A stretch of 64,000 nucleotides of DNA from Pseudomonas knackmussii B13. GTDB taxonomy: Bacteria > Pseudomonadota > Gammaproteobacteria > Pseudomonadales > Pseudomonadaceae. The stretch's first letter is position 1, and each line of letters begins with the position of its first letter. The notes under the pieces were generated by a model. The model saw nothing but the letters and a program-made list of their open reading frames with translations, was not told where the DNA came from and ran no database searches. The DNA lies in the NCBI RefSeq assembly GCF_000689415.1, contig NZ_HG322950.1:434001-498000 (forward strand), in the 5' to 3' direction. The translations under genes and the position numbers were made by a program. Shown piece by piece: positions 24,899 to 36,285 of this stretch.

Positions 24899-26944
24899 AT
24901 GAAGAAAATCAAGACTGGCAATCTCTTTTCGGGCGCGCGTAGCAGCTCACTGATCGCGGTGCTGTTCATCGTTCTGATCGTCGCGATCGTGTTGCTGTTC
25001 GCCAACTTCGCCTACCTCAACACGCAGTCGAACCACGACAAGCAGTACATCGGCCACGCCGGCGAACTGCGCGTGCTCTCGCAGCGTATCGCGAAGAACG
25101 CCACCGAAGCGGCGGCGGGCAAGAGCGAGGCGTTCAAGCTGCTGAAAGAAGCACGCAACGACTTCGAAAAACGCTGGAACGTGCTGCAGAAGGGTGACGA
25201 AACCACCGGCCTGCCGCCGAGCCCGGCGATGGTTCAGCCGCAGATGGCCGACGTGCAGAAGGACTGGGACCAGCTGCGCAAGAACACCGACTCCATCCTC
25301 GCCAGCGAGCAGACCGTACTGTCCCTGCACCAGGTGGCAGCGACCCTCGCCGAAACCATCCCGCAGCTGCAGGTCACCTACGAGGAAGTCGTGGACATCC
25401 TCCTGGAGAACGGCGCCCCGGCCGAGCAGGTCGCGGTAGCCCAGCGCCAATCGCTGCTCGCCGAACGTATCCTCGGCTCGGTGAACAAGGTGCTCGCCGG
25501 CGACGAGAACTCGGTGCAGGCCGCCGACAGCTTCGGTCGCGACGCCAGCCTCTTCGGCCGCGTGCTGAAAGGCATGAAGGAAGGCAACGCGGCAATGAAC
25601 ATCACCAAGGTGACCAACGCCGAGGCGCTGGACCGCCTGAACGAGATTTCCGAGCTGTTCGAATTCGTTTCCGGCTCGGTGGACGAAATCCTCGAGACCT
25701 CGCCTGAGCTGTTCCAGGTGCGTGAATCGGCGAACACCATCTTCACCAGCTCGCAAACCCTGCTGGACAAGGCGTCCAAGCTGGCCGACGGCTTCGAGAA
25801 CCTGGCCGGTGGCCGTCACCTGAACCAGTTCGCCAACATCGCCCTGGCGATCATCGCGTTGGGTTCGATCATCCTCATTGGCCTGGTGATGGTGCGTGAA
25901 ACCAACCGCCGGCTGTCCGAGACCGCGGAAAAGAACGAACGTAACCAGGCGGCGATTCTGCGTCTGCTCGACGAAATTGCCGACCTCGCGGACGGTGACC
26001 TGACCGTGGCCGCGACCGTGACCGAAGACTTCACCGGCGCCATCGCGGACTCCATCAACTACTCCATCGACCAGCTCCGCGAGCTGGTGGAAACCATCAA
26101 CCAGACCGCCGTGCAGGTGGCCGCCGCCGCCCAGGAAACCCAGGCTACGGCGATGCACCTGGCCGAGGCTTCCGAGCACCAGGCGCAGGAAATCGCCGGC
26201 GCATCCGCGGCGATCAACGAGATGGCGGTGTCCATTGACCAGGTATCGGCGAACGCCAGCGAATCCTCCGCGGTAGCGGAACGTTCGGTAGCCATCGCCA
26301 ACAAGGGCAACGAGGTGGTGCACAACACCATCACCGGCATGGACAACATCCGTGAGCAGATCCAGGACACCTCGAAGCGGATCAAGCGCCTCGGTGAATC
26401 GTCCCAGGAGATCGGTGACATCGTTAGCCTGATTAACGACATCGCCGACCAGACCAACATCCTCGCCCTGAACGCCGCGATCCAGGCGTCCATGGCCGGC
26501 GACGCGGGCCGTGGCTTCGCGGTGGTAGCGGACGAAGTACAGCGCCTCGCGGAACGTTCCTCCGCGGCGACCAAGCAGATCGAAGCGCTGGTAAAGACCA
26601 TTCAGACCGACACCAACGAAGCGGTGATCTCGATGGAGCAGACCACCTCCGAAGTGGTCCGCGGTGCTCGCCTGGCGCAGGACGCCGGTGTGGCCCTGGA
26701 AGAGATCGAGAAGGTATCCAAGACCCTGGCGGCGCTGATCCAGAACATCTCCAACGCCGCCCGTCAGCAGGCCTCTTCGGCCGGCCACATTTCCAACACC
26801 ATGAACGTGATCCAGGAGATCACCTCGCAGACCTCCGCCGGTACCACCGCCACTGCGCGCAGCATCGGTAACTTGGCGAAGATGGCCAGCGAGATGCGCA
26901 ACTCGGTGTCCGGCTTCAAGCTGCCGGACCTGGAACAGGCCTGA
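24899..26944 (+). CDS. pilJ: Type IV pilus chemoreceptor PilJ
   Basis: PilJ is the methyl-accepting protein of the Chp pathway, reported to sense pilin subunits and surface contact. It has TM1 at about residues 17-38 (LIAVLFIVLIVAIVLLF), two periplasmic PilJ-type helical modules (each with a QRIAKNA or QRQSLLAERI-like stretch) and TM2 at about 312-332. A HAMP-like linker and the cytoplasmic signalling hairpin follow. The tip reads NILALNAAIQASMAGDAGRG, with the AAIQASMAG variant of PilJ rather than the usual AAIEAARAG. The length of 681 residues is normal. Confidence 0.96.
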   Translation: MKKIKTGNLFSGARSSSLIAVLFIVLIVAIVLLFANFAYLNTQSNHDKQYIGHAGELRVLSQRIAKNATEAAAGKSEAFKLLKEARNDFEKRWNVLQKGDETTGLPPSPAMVQPQMADVQKDWDQLRKNTDSILASEQTVLSLHQVAATLAETIPQLQVTYEEVVDILLENGAPAEQVAVAQRQSLLAERILGSVNKVLAGDENSVQAADSFGRDASLFGRVLKGMKEGNAAMNITKVTNAEALDRLNEISELFEFVSGSVDEILETSPELFQVRESANTIFTSSQTLLDKASKLADGFENLAGGRHLNQFANIALAIIALGSIILIGLVMVRETNRRLSETAEKNERNQAAILRLLDEIADLADGDLTVAATVTEDFTGAIADSINYSIDQLRELVETINQTAVQVAAAAQETQATAMHLAEASEHQAQEIAGASAAINEMAVSIDQVSANASESSAVAERSVAIANKGNEVVHNTITGMDNIREQIQDTSKRIKRLGESSQEIGDIVSLINDIADQTNILALNAAIQASMAGDAGRGFAVVADEVQRLAERSSAATKQIEALVKTIQTDTNEAVISMEQTTSEVVRGARLAQDAGVALEEIEKVSKTLAALIQNISNAARQQASSAGHISNTMNVIQEITSQTSAGTTATARSIGNLAKMASEMRNSVSGFKLPDLEQA

Positions 26945-26953
26945 GCAGGAGGT

Positions 26954-26977
26954 GCGCGGCCCTGAGAGGGGCCGCGC
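26954..26977 (+). other. GC-rich hairpin between pilJ and pilK
   Basis: GCGCGGCCC (26954-26962) pairs perfectly with GGGCCGCGC (26969-26977) round a 6-base loop, starting 10 bases after the pilJ stop. No T tract follows. It is therefore more likely an mRNA-stability or partial-termination structure that lowers pilK-chp expression relative to pilGHIJ. Confidence 0.55.
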
Positions 26978-27004
26978 GCGAAAGCCTTGAGCGAGGGGCG
27001 CGAC

Positions 27005-27862
27005 ATGCAGGCACCGGGCGTCTGGTCGTTGCAGCCGTTGGCCGACATGTCGGCAGCGGAGTTCCGCGACTGGCAGGCTCTGCTGGAGGATCGGACCGGC
27101 GTCGTGGTCAACGAGCAGCGCCGCGCCTTCCTGCAGACCAGCCTGGGCGCGCGCATGCGCGAACTGGGCATCAACGACTACGCAAGCTATTACCGCCAGG
27201 TCACTGACGGCCCGCGCGGTGCGGTCGAATGGTCGAACCTGCTGGATCGCCTGACCGTCCAGGAGACCCGCTTCTTTCGCCATCGGCCGTCCTTCGAGCT
27301 TCTGGTCGAGTACCTGCGCGGCCGCCTGGTTGGTCTGGACCGGCCACTCGCGCTATGGAGCGTAGGTTGCTCAAGCGGGGAGGAGCCCTACTCGCTGGCG
27401 ATGGCTGTTGCCGAGGTGCTGCGTGAGCAGGAGCTGCCGGCGCTCTACGGGGTGACCGGCACCGATATCAGTCTCAATGCGCTGGGCAAGGCGCGCGAAG
27501 CCTTGTACCCGGCACGCAAGCTGCAAGATGTCGACGCGGAGCTGGCGCAGCGCTACTTCCGCGAGGAGTCCGAGGGCCGCTTCCGGGTGCTGCCGGAACT
27601 GACCGAGCGGGTCTGCTGTACGCGATTGAACGTGCTGGAACTGGCGCAGGCGCCTATGTCCGGCCTGGACGTGATCTTTTGTCAGAACCTGCTGATCTAT
27701 TTCCGCCGTTGGCGACGCCGGGAAATCCTCAACCGCCTGGCCGAGCGCCTGGCGCCGGGAGGATTGCTGGTGGTGGGCCCGGGTGAAGTGGTCGACTGGC
27801 GCCACCCGGAGCTTGAACCGGTGGCCGATGAGCGCGTTCTGGCCTTTACCCGCAAGGGATGA
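27005..27862 (+). CDS. pilK: CheR-like chemoreceptor methyltransferase PilK
   Basis: PilK is the CheR-family enzyme expected to methylate PilJ using S-adenosylmethionine. Domains are the helical CheR_N region and a Rossmann methyltransferase with LWSVGCSSGEEPYSLAM as SAM motif I, VTGTDISLNALGKAR, and DVIFCQNLLIYF. The ATG at 27005 has GAGGGG upstream (285 aa). A TTG at 26987 would give 291 residues but has no ribosome-binding site. Confidence 0.94.
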   Translation: MQAPGVWSLQPLADMSAAEFRDWQALLEDRTGVVVNEQRRAFLQTSLGARMRELGINDYASYYRQVTDGPRGAVEWSNLLDRLTVQETRFFRHRPSFELLVEYLRGRLVGLDRPLALWSVGCSSGEEPYSLAMAVAEVLREQELPALYGVTGTDISLNALGKAREALYPARKLQDVDAELAQRYFREESEGRFRVLPELTERVCCTRLNVLELAQAPMSGLDVIFCQNLLIYFRRWRRREILNRLAERLAPGGLLVVGPGEVVDWRHPELEPVADERVLAFTRKG

Positions 27863-30800
27863 CACAGACACATGAGTGGAGTGGCTATGGGTGATCGGCA
27901 CGATTATGTCGCCCTCGAATGGGTGAAAGGCGAGATTGCCGAAACGCTCAAGCAAGCGCGGCAGGCTCTGGAGTCCTATGTCGAAAATCCGCAGGATCCG
28001 ACGCGCATGGGCTTCTGCCTGGCCTATGTGCATCAGGTGCGTGGCACTCTGCAGATGGTGGAGTTCTACGGCGCAGCCTTGCTCGCCGAAGAAATGGAGC
28101 AGCTCACCCAGGCCCTGATCGACAAGCGCACCCCCAGCCAGGGCGAGGCGCTGGAAGTGCTGATGCAGGCCATCCTGCAACTGCCGGTCTACCTCGATCG
28201 CATCCAGAGCGCGCGCCGCGACCTGCCGATGGTCGTGCTGCCACTGCTCAACGACCTTCGCGCCGCGCGGGGCGAAAAGCTGCTTTCGGAAACCAGTCTG
28301 TTCGCCCCCGACCTGTCCCACGGCAAGCCGGTACTGCCGGTAGATGCGCTGGCCCGGCTGCAGACCGCCGAGCTGCCAGCCCTGCTGCGCAAGCTGCGGC
28401 AGATGCTGCAGGTCGCGCTGGTTGGCGTGATGCGCAACCAGGATCTGGCCACCAACCTGGGTTACATGGCGCGCGTCTTCGCTCGCCTCGAAACGCTGTG
28501 CGCTGAAGCGCCGCTCGGTCGCCTGTGGACTATCGCCTCGGCCATCGTCGAGGGGCTGGCCAACGGCAGCGTCGCCAACGGTACTACTGTTCGCAACCTG
28601 CTGCGCCAGGTCGACCGCGAGGTTAAACGCCTGGTCGAGCAGGGCGTCGAAGGCATGAACCAGCCGGCGCCGGACGAGCTGGTGAAGAACCTGCTTTTCT
28701 ATGTCGCCAAGGCATCGGACCAGACGCCCAAGGTGCGTGCGGTCAAGGACGAGTACCGCCTGGACGAAGCCCTGCCGGGTGCTGCAGTGGTCGACGAGGA
28801 ACGTGCGCGCCTGGCCGGTCCCGACCGCGACGCCATGCGCTCGGTGGTCGGCGCCCTGTGCGAGGAACTCGTTCGCATCAAGGACAGCCTCGACCTGTTC
28901 GTGCGCAGCGACCGTTCCGCAGCGGCTGAACTCAAGGGCCTGGTGACTCCGCTCAAACAGATCGCCGACACCCTTGCGGTGCTCGGCTTCGGCCAGCCGC
29001 GCAAGGTGATCCTCGACCAGATCGATGTGGTCGATGCACTGGCTGCTGGCCGGCGCGAGCCCAGCGACGCGACCCTGATGGATGTCGCCGGTGCGCTGCT
29101 CTATGTCGAGGCGACCCTGGCTGGCATGGCCGGCCCCGCCGAAGAGCAGGGCAGCGAAGAGAACCGTCTGCCGACCACCGACGTCGAGCAGATCCACCAG
29201 GTGGTGATCCGGGAAGCGCGCAATGGCCTGGAGCTGGCCAAGGACGCGATCATCGAGTTCATCGCCTCGCAGTGGAATCACGAGCATCTGGCTCGCGTGC
29301 CGGAGCTGCTGACCCAAGTCCGCGGCGGCATGGCGATGATCGGCCAACCGCGCGCGGCCAAGCTGCTGGAGTCGTGCAACAGCTACATCCAGGAGCAGTT
29401 GCTGGCGCGCAAGGCCGTGCCTGATTGGCAGAGCCTGGACACCCTGGCCGACGCCATCACCGGGGTCGAGTACTACCTCGAGCGCCTGTCCGAGGACCAG
29501 AGCAGCTCGGGCGAGCTGATTCTCGATGTCGCCGAGGAAAGCCTGGGCGCCCTCGGTTATCCGTCGCAACCGCGTCCCTCGATCCTCGACCTGCCGCCGG
29601 TCATCGAGCCAGAGGCGCTGGACGAAATCGCGTCATTGGCCGCCATGGGCGCTGCCGAAGCTGCCTTGGAGCAGGGCCTTGAAGCGCCGCTCGAGCCTGT
29701 CGAGGCTGAGCTGCCCGAAGCTGAGCCGCTGGCGGACGCACCGATCTTCGAGCTGCCGGTGGTCGAGGAGGAGCTCGCCGCTGCTCCAGATATCGACATC
29801 GCCTGGGAGCTGCCCGCGGCCAACGAAACTGCTGCTGAGGCAGAGGCCCCGAACGGGGCGTCGTTCACCGAGAGCGAGCCGGAGCTGCTGGTTTCCGATG
29901 ACAACTGGACCCTGGCGGAAAGCAAGCCGGTCGAGGCCGCCGAAGCCGGCGTCGACCTGAGCCTGGATGCCCCGCTGGACGCCCCGGTCGAAGCGGCCGG
30001 TGAGTCGGACTGGGCGCTGTCGGAGGAACTGTCGGCCATTCCGACCGTTGAGCCTCTGCCGGAGGTCGTCGACTTCTCCACGCTTGGCGAGTCGACGGAA
30101 GCTGTCGAACCCGGCTGGGAGCTGGCAGAGCCGGCCCCCGTTGCCGCGCCGAACGATCTCGAGCAGACCTGGAGCCTGGACGAACTGCCGTCGCTCGACT
30201 CGCCCGCGGCGCCGGTCGACGACGAAGCCTGGAGCATTTCCGAAGAACCTTTCAGCGCGCCAGGCGAAACCCTGGGGTCGAGCTGGACCCTCGATGAACT
30301 GCCGGCGCTGGATGCCAGCGCCGAACTGCCCTTGGCCGATGAAGCCTTGAGCGAGCCGGCAATTGGCGCCGGTGCCGAACTGAGTTGGGACATCGAGTTG
30401 GAGGCACTCGCGCCTGCAGCAGGCAACGAGGCAGCTGAGCAAGCCCTGTCCGGCGCTGACGAGCCCGTGACCTTCGAGGCGCTGGAGTCGCAACCCGCCG
30501 AGCTGCCGACGCTGGAATCCTGGGCAGAAGAAATCCCTCTCGAGACGCTGGTTTCCGAGGAGCAGCCAAGCGCCGCCGAGCAGGCCTGGGATGCCCTGGA
30601 CATGGCCGCCCTGGATCTCCCCGAGGTCGAATTGCCGTCGCCGCCCGCCGCCCTTGAGGTGGCCGAAGTCGTCGAGAAGCCCCTTTCGCTCGCGGAAGTG
30701 ATGGCCGCGCCGACCCAGGCGATCAACCCGCCCGCCCGCGAGGTGCCGCCGAGCCTGTTGCCGCCGCCCGCCGACGAGGAGCCAGTGGATGACGACCTGC

Positions 30801-32077
30801 GCGAAGTCTTCATCGAGGAAGCCGGCGAGGTCCTGGAAACCATCCACGAATACCTGCCGCGCTGGCACGCCGACGGTGACGACCGCGAGGCGCTGACCGA
30901 GATCCGCCGCGCCTTCCACACCCTCAAGGGCAGCGGACGGATGGTCCGCGCGCTGGTCATCGGCGAATTGGCCTGGTCGATCGAGAACCTGCTCAACCGC
31001 GTGCTCGACCGTAGCATTAGCGCGCATCCGGCCGTTCTGCAGGTAGTGGGCGATGTGGTTGCTCTGATGCCCGAGCTGGTCGAAGAGTACGCCGCAAGCG
31101 CCCAGCGCCAGCGCGATGATGTCGATCTGCTGGCCGCCACCGCGCACGCCCTGGCCAAGGGGCAGCCGCTGCCGCCGCAGCCGCAGCCCTCTGATGAAGA
31201 GGCCGAGACCGTCGCGGAAAGCGCGGATGTGGACGCCGAGGACAGTGAAGAGGCGCTCGATCCGCAACTGCTGGAAATCTTCCGCAACGAGGCCGAAGCG
31301 CACCTGGAGACCCTGGTGCACTTCCTCGCCGACTGCGATCGCGAATTGCCGCAGGCCGTCACAGACGACCTGCAGCGCGCGCTGCATACCCTCAAGGGCA
31401 GCGCGCACATGGCCGGCATTCTGCCGATTGCCGATATCGCCACGCCGCTGGAGCGGCTGGTCAAGGAGTTCAAGACCAACCTGCTGCAGATCGACCTGCG
31501 CGAAGCCGAACTGCTGAAGGAGTCCGAGCGCCTGATTCGCGCCGGACTCGAGCAACTCAGCGCCCGCCAGCCGTTGGCGCCGATCGAGGGCAGCGACGAA
31601 CTGCTCGCCCGTATCGCGCAGATCCAGCAGGAGCGCCTGGACGCCGTCGCGGCTCAACGTCGCGGCGATACTGCGACTGAAGTGGCCGATCCACACATGC
31701 TCGGCGTGTTCCTCGCCGAGGGCATGGATATCCTGCTCGACGCCGAAGACCTGCTGCGTCGCTGGCGCGAGCACCCCGAGGAGCGCCTCGAACTGGGCGC
31801 GCTGCGCGATGAACTCGCGACCTTGGGGCGCGGTGCGCAGCAGGCTGAATTGCCGCAGATGAACGAACTCTGCGAGGCGTTGCTGGCGGTCTACGAGGCT
31901 GTGCAGCAGGGCCGCCTGAAAGTAGGTGAAGCCTTCTTCTCCGCCGCCGAGGAGGCGCACGAAGCGCTGATCGGAATGATGGACCAGGTGGCGGCCGCCC
32001 TGCAGGTTTCGCCCTGCCCGCGCGAAGTGGCTGCGCTGCTCGGTCTGCTGGACGCCGACCCGTTGCAAGACGAGCCT

Positions 32078-32545
32078 GCCGAAGCCGAAGCCGAAGCCGA
32101 AGCCGAAGCCGAAGCCGAAGCCGAAGCCGAAGCCGAAGCCGAAGCCGAAGCCGAAGCCGAAGCCGAAGCCGAAGCCGAAGCCGAAGCCGAAGCCGAAGCC
32201 GAAGCCGAAGCCGAAGCCGAAGCCGAAGCCGAAGCCGAAGCCGAAGCCGAAGCCGAAGCCGAAGCCGAAGCCGAAGCCGAAGCCGAAGCCGAAGCCGAAG
32301 CCGAAGCCGAAGCCGAAGCCGAAGCCGAAGCCGAAGCCGAAGCCGAAGCCGAAGCCGAAGCCGAAGCCGAAGCCGAAGCCGAAGCCGAAGCCGAAGCCGA
32401 AGCCGAAGCCGAAGCCGAAGCCGAAGCCGAAGCCGAAGCCGAAGCCGAAGCCGAAGCCGAAGCCGAAGCCGAAGCCGAAGCCGAAGCCGAAGCCGAAGCC
32501 GCTGCCGAAGCCGAAGCCGAAGCCGAAGCCGAAGCCGAAGCCGAA
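32078..32545 (+). repeat. GCCGAA hexanucleotide tandem array (78 units) in chpA
   Basis: Seventy perfect GCCGAA units run from 32078 to 32497, one unit reads GCCGCT (32498-32503), and seven more perfect units end at 32545. The array encodes 156 residues of alternating Ala-Glu in the linker between the degenerate fifth phosphotransfer module and the sixth. Perfect codon uniformity shows expansion at DNA level. The unit is a multiple of three, so length changes would not break the frame. Confidence 0.95.
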
Positions 32546-33205
32546 GCTGCATCGCCGCTGGCCGGGCTGCCGGAGGTCGAAGAGGAGTTCATCGATCTCG
32601 ATGCCCTGACCGCGGAAGATTTCCCCGCCGAGGACGAAGAGCTGCTGCTCAACCCGCGTCCCACGGCGCCGGAAGACTTGCCCGAAGGCCTGCACTGGCC
32701 AGCCGAAGCGCCCGAGTCGCGCGAGCCGGAAAGCGAAGCGACCGGCGTGGTCGACCTGCAAGTCGCGGGCGCTCCGTCGCGTGTGCTCGACGACGAGATG
32801 GTTGCGATCTTCCTCGAAGAGGCAGTCGATATCCTCGAAAGTGCCGGCCAGGCCCTCGAACAATGGCGCCAGGCGCCGGAGACCCTGGCGGCCTTGTCGA
32901 CGCTGCAGCGTGACTTGCACACCCTCAAGGGTGGCGCACGCATGGCCGACATCCGCGAGATCGGCGATCTTTCCCACGAGCTGGAGTCGCTTTACGAAGG
33001 CCTGCTGGATCGTCGATTCCAGGCTTCCGCCGGTCTCGCCGACCTGCTCCACGCCTGCCACGACTGCCTGGCCGTGCAGCTCGATCAGCTGCAGGCGGGC
33101 CAGGTGCTGGTCGATCCGGCGGCGCTGATCCAGAGCATTCGCAATTTCCGCAACAACCCGACGGCGGACTTGACTGAGTCCGCCGCCGCCCCCGAGCTTG
33201 CCTCC

Positions 33206-33235
33206 GAAGCCGAAGCCGAAGCCGAAGCCGAAGCA
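33206..33235 (+). repeat. Short GAAGCC array (5 units) in chpA
   Basis: Four GAAGCC units and a final GAAGCA encode another Glu-Ala stretch, in the linker after the sixth phosphotransfer module. It shares the unit of the large array at 32078 and lies about 155 bases upstream of the frameshift. Confidence 0.85.
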
Positions 33236-33388
33236 GTGGCCCTGCTGCCCGAGGTCGCGGAAGAACTGTCGGCGGAGGTCGTCGAGTGGCCGGAGCCGGC
33301 TGTCGAGGTCGAGCCTGCGCCGCTCAAGGAAGTCGATCTGCAGACCTTCCTCGACGAAGCGGAGAGCGAGCCCGAGGCGCTCGAGGCC

Positions 33389-33401
33389 TCGGGCCGAAGC
33401 C
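33389..33401 (+). other. chpA frameshift site
   Basis: The coding frame up to TCG (33389-33391) continues sensibly only if one G of GGG (33391-33393) is skipped: GAG-GCC-TCG-(G)-GCC-GAA-GCC-GAG-GCC then reads E-A-S-A-E-A-E-A. Without correction the frame ends at the stop finishing at 33451. The intact second frame contains two more phosphotransfer modules and the whole kinase core. Confidence 0.85.
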
Positions 33402-36285
33402 GAGGCCATCACGCCACCGGCCGCCGTCGAGAGCAGCTTCGAGGTGCATGACCAGGAGCTGGTGGAAATCTTCCTGGAAGAGGGTTTCGACATTCTCGAA
33501 AGCGCTGCCGGCGAGCTGCAGCGCTGGATGGCCAATGTCGACAACAGCGTCGAACTCGAAGCCTTGCAGCGCGACCTGCATACCCTCAAGGGTGGCGCGC
33601 GCATGGCCGAGATTCGCCCCATCGGCGATCTCGCCCATGAGCTGGAATACCTCTACGAAGCGCTTTGCGCCGGCCGTCTGCGCGCCAGTTCGCAGCTGTT
33701 CGGCCTGCTACAGAGCTGCCATGACCGCCTGGCAGAAATGCTGGAAGCTGTTCAGGCGCATCGTGCCGTGCCCGACGGCACTGCGCTGATCGAGGCCATC
33801 AACCACTTCCGTAGCAATCCCGACGAGCAACTGAACGTTCCCTCCAGCGTCAGCCTGCAGCCGCTGATGGACCGCCTGCCGTTGCTGGACGAGCCGGCAG
33901 CGGACATCCTGGACATCTTCCTCGAAGAGGCGGATGACCTCCTCGAAGGCATGGAGCAGGCACTGGGCCGCTGGGACGCCGAGGGCGACCACGGCGCGCT
34001 CGATGAACTGCTGCGCATCCTGCACACCCTCAAGGGTGGCGCGCGCCTGGCCGGGCAGGTCAGTCTCGGCGACCTCGCCCATGATCTCGAAGAGCACCTT
34101 ACCGATGCCCAGCGCCAGGGCGCGCCCTGGCCGGACAGCCTGCTGCTGGACGTGCAGTCGGGCTTCGAAGGGCTGCAGAGCGAGGTCGATACCCTGCGCC
34201 AGCGCATCGACGAGGCCGATGCCGCCGTCGAGGCCGAGGCTGCGCCGCGCCTGCAGGAAGTGCTGGAGCAGCCTGAGCTGCCGGAACCGATCGAGGCGAT
34301 GGTGCGCGCGCCGTCGCTGCCCGGCGGTGCGCTCATGGCCGTTGCCGAGCCGGTGCGTAGCGAAGCACCGAAGGTCCTGCCCTTCGTTCAGCGTGCCCAG
34401 GAGGCAGCGCAAGCCGCCGCCGCACGCCGCGCTCCGCAAGAGCTGGTCAAGGTGCCGGCGCCGCTGCTGGAGAGCCTGGTCAACCTGGCCGGTGAGACCT
34501 CGATCTTCCGTGGTCGCGTCGAACAGCAGGTAAGCGATGTCGGCTCGACCCTGGCGGAAATGGAAGCGACCATCGAGCGGGTGCGCGACCAGCTGCGCCG
34601 CCTCGACACCGAAACCCAGGCGCAGATTCTCTCGCGCCACCAGGCCGACGCCGAGCGCGCCGGCTACGAAGACTTCGATCCCCTGGAGATGGACCGCTAC
34701 TCGCAACTGCAGCAGCTGTCGCGTGCCCTCTTCGAATCGGCTTCCGACTTGTTCGACCTCAAGGAAACCCTGGCGACCAAGAACCGCGATGCCGAGACCC
34801 TGCTGCTGCAGCAGGCGCGGGTGAACACCGAACTGCAGGAAGGGCTGATGCGTACCCGCATGGTGCCCTTCGACCGCCTGGTGCCGCGTCTGCGGCGTAT
34901 CGTCCGGCAAGTTGCCGGCGAACTGGGCAAGCAGGTCGACTTCATCGTCGGTAACGCCGACGGCGAAATGGACCGCACCGTGCTGGAGCGCATAGTCGCG
35001 CCCCTGGAGCACATGCTGCGTAACGCCGTCGACCACGGCATCGAATCGGCCGACGTCCGTCGCGCCGCCGGCAAGCCCGAGGTCGGCAGCATCCGCCTGA
35101 CCCTTGGCCGCGAGGGTGGCGACATCCTCCTGACGCTCGCCGACGACGGCGGTGGCATCCGCCTCGATGCGGTGCGCCGCAAGGCCATCGAGCGTGGCCT
35201 GATGGCGCCCGACGCCGATCTGTCCGATTTCGAAGTGCTGCAGTTCATTCTCGAAGCCGGCTTCAGCACGGCCGAGAAGCTGACGCAGATTTCCGGCCGC
35301 GGTGTCGGCCTGGACGTGGTCAACGCCGAGGTCAAGCAACTCGGCGGCTCGATGAACATCCATTCGGACGCCGGGCAGGGCACGCGCTTCGCCATTCGCC
35401 TGCCGTTCACCGTGTCGGTGAACCGCGCGCTGATGGTGCTCTCCGGCGAAGACCTCTACGCGGTCCCGCTGAACACCATCGAAGGCATCGTCCGCGTTTC
35501 GCCGTACGAGCTGGAAGCGCTCTATGAAGGCGCCGCGGTCGATGGCCATGCACCACGTTTCGAGTACGCCGGACAGGACTACGAGCTGAAATACCTCGGC
35601 GACCTGCTGAACAACGGGCAGCAGCCGAAGCTGGTCGGCCAGTCGCTGCCGCTGCCGGTGATCCTGGTGCGCTCCGCGGAGCACGCGGTGGCGGTGCAGG
35701 TCGATGCGCTCGCCGGCTCCCGCGAGATCGTGGTGAAGAGCCTGGGCGCGCAGTTCGCCGGGGTCAGCGGGATCTCCGGCGCGACCATCCTCGGTGACGG
35801 GCGCGTGGTGGTGATTCTCGACCTCCTGGCAACCATCCGCGCGCGCCTGGCAACCCTGGCCCTGCATACCCAGCCACGTCGTGCGCTGCCGTCCGCTCCG
35901 GCGGACAGCGAGCAACTGCGGCCGACCCTGGTCATGGTGGTGGACGACTCGGTCACCGTGCGCAAGGTCACCAGCCGCCTGCTGGAGCGCAACGGCATGA
36001 ACGTGCTGACCGCGAAGGACGGGGTGGACGCCATCGCCCAGCTGCAGGAACACAAGCCCGACATCATGCTGCTGGACATCGAGATGCCGCGCATGGACGG
36101 CTTCGAGGTGGCGACCCTGGTGCGCCACGACGAGCGCCTGAAGGACCTGCCGATCATCATGATCACCTCGCGGACCGGCGAGAAACACCGCGAGCGCGCC
36201 CTGGCCATTGGCGTCAACCAGTACCTGGGCAAGCCCTATCAGGAATCCGAGCTGCTCGACAGCATCCAAGAACTGGTGAAAGCCC

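Noticed and set aside
24947..27283. A 778-codon antisense frame opposite pilJ
   Set aside because: Mirror of pilJ codon bias, full of His/Val/Leu/Gly runs typical of GC-rich shadow frames.
32078..32545. CRISPR array
   Set aside because: The repeat is a 6-base unit with no spacers and is coding.
31557..32952. Two further antisense frames with Arg-Leu and Ala-Ser repeats
   Set aside because: All frames through a stop-free hexamer array stay open; these are shadows of the chpA repeat.
33380..33410. Programmed +1 frameshifting as the explanation for the split chpA
   Set aside because: TCG-GGC-CGA is not a known shift-prone codon set, no stop codon or SD-like stimulator lies at the shift point, and removing one G restores a simple Ala-Glu reading.
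29633..33622. A 1329-codon open frame on the minus strand opposite chpA, containing a long Phe-Gly repeat like that of FG nucleoporins
   Set aside because: It is the complement of the GCCGAA array and of strongly biased chpA codons. The sense strand has recognisable phosphotransfer domains, and the antisense frame has no ribosome-binding site or known domain.
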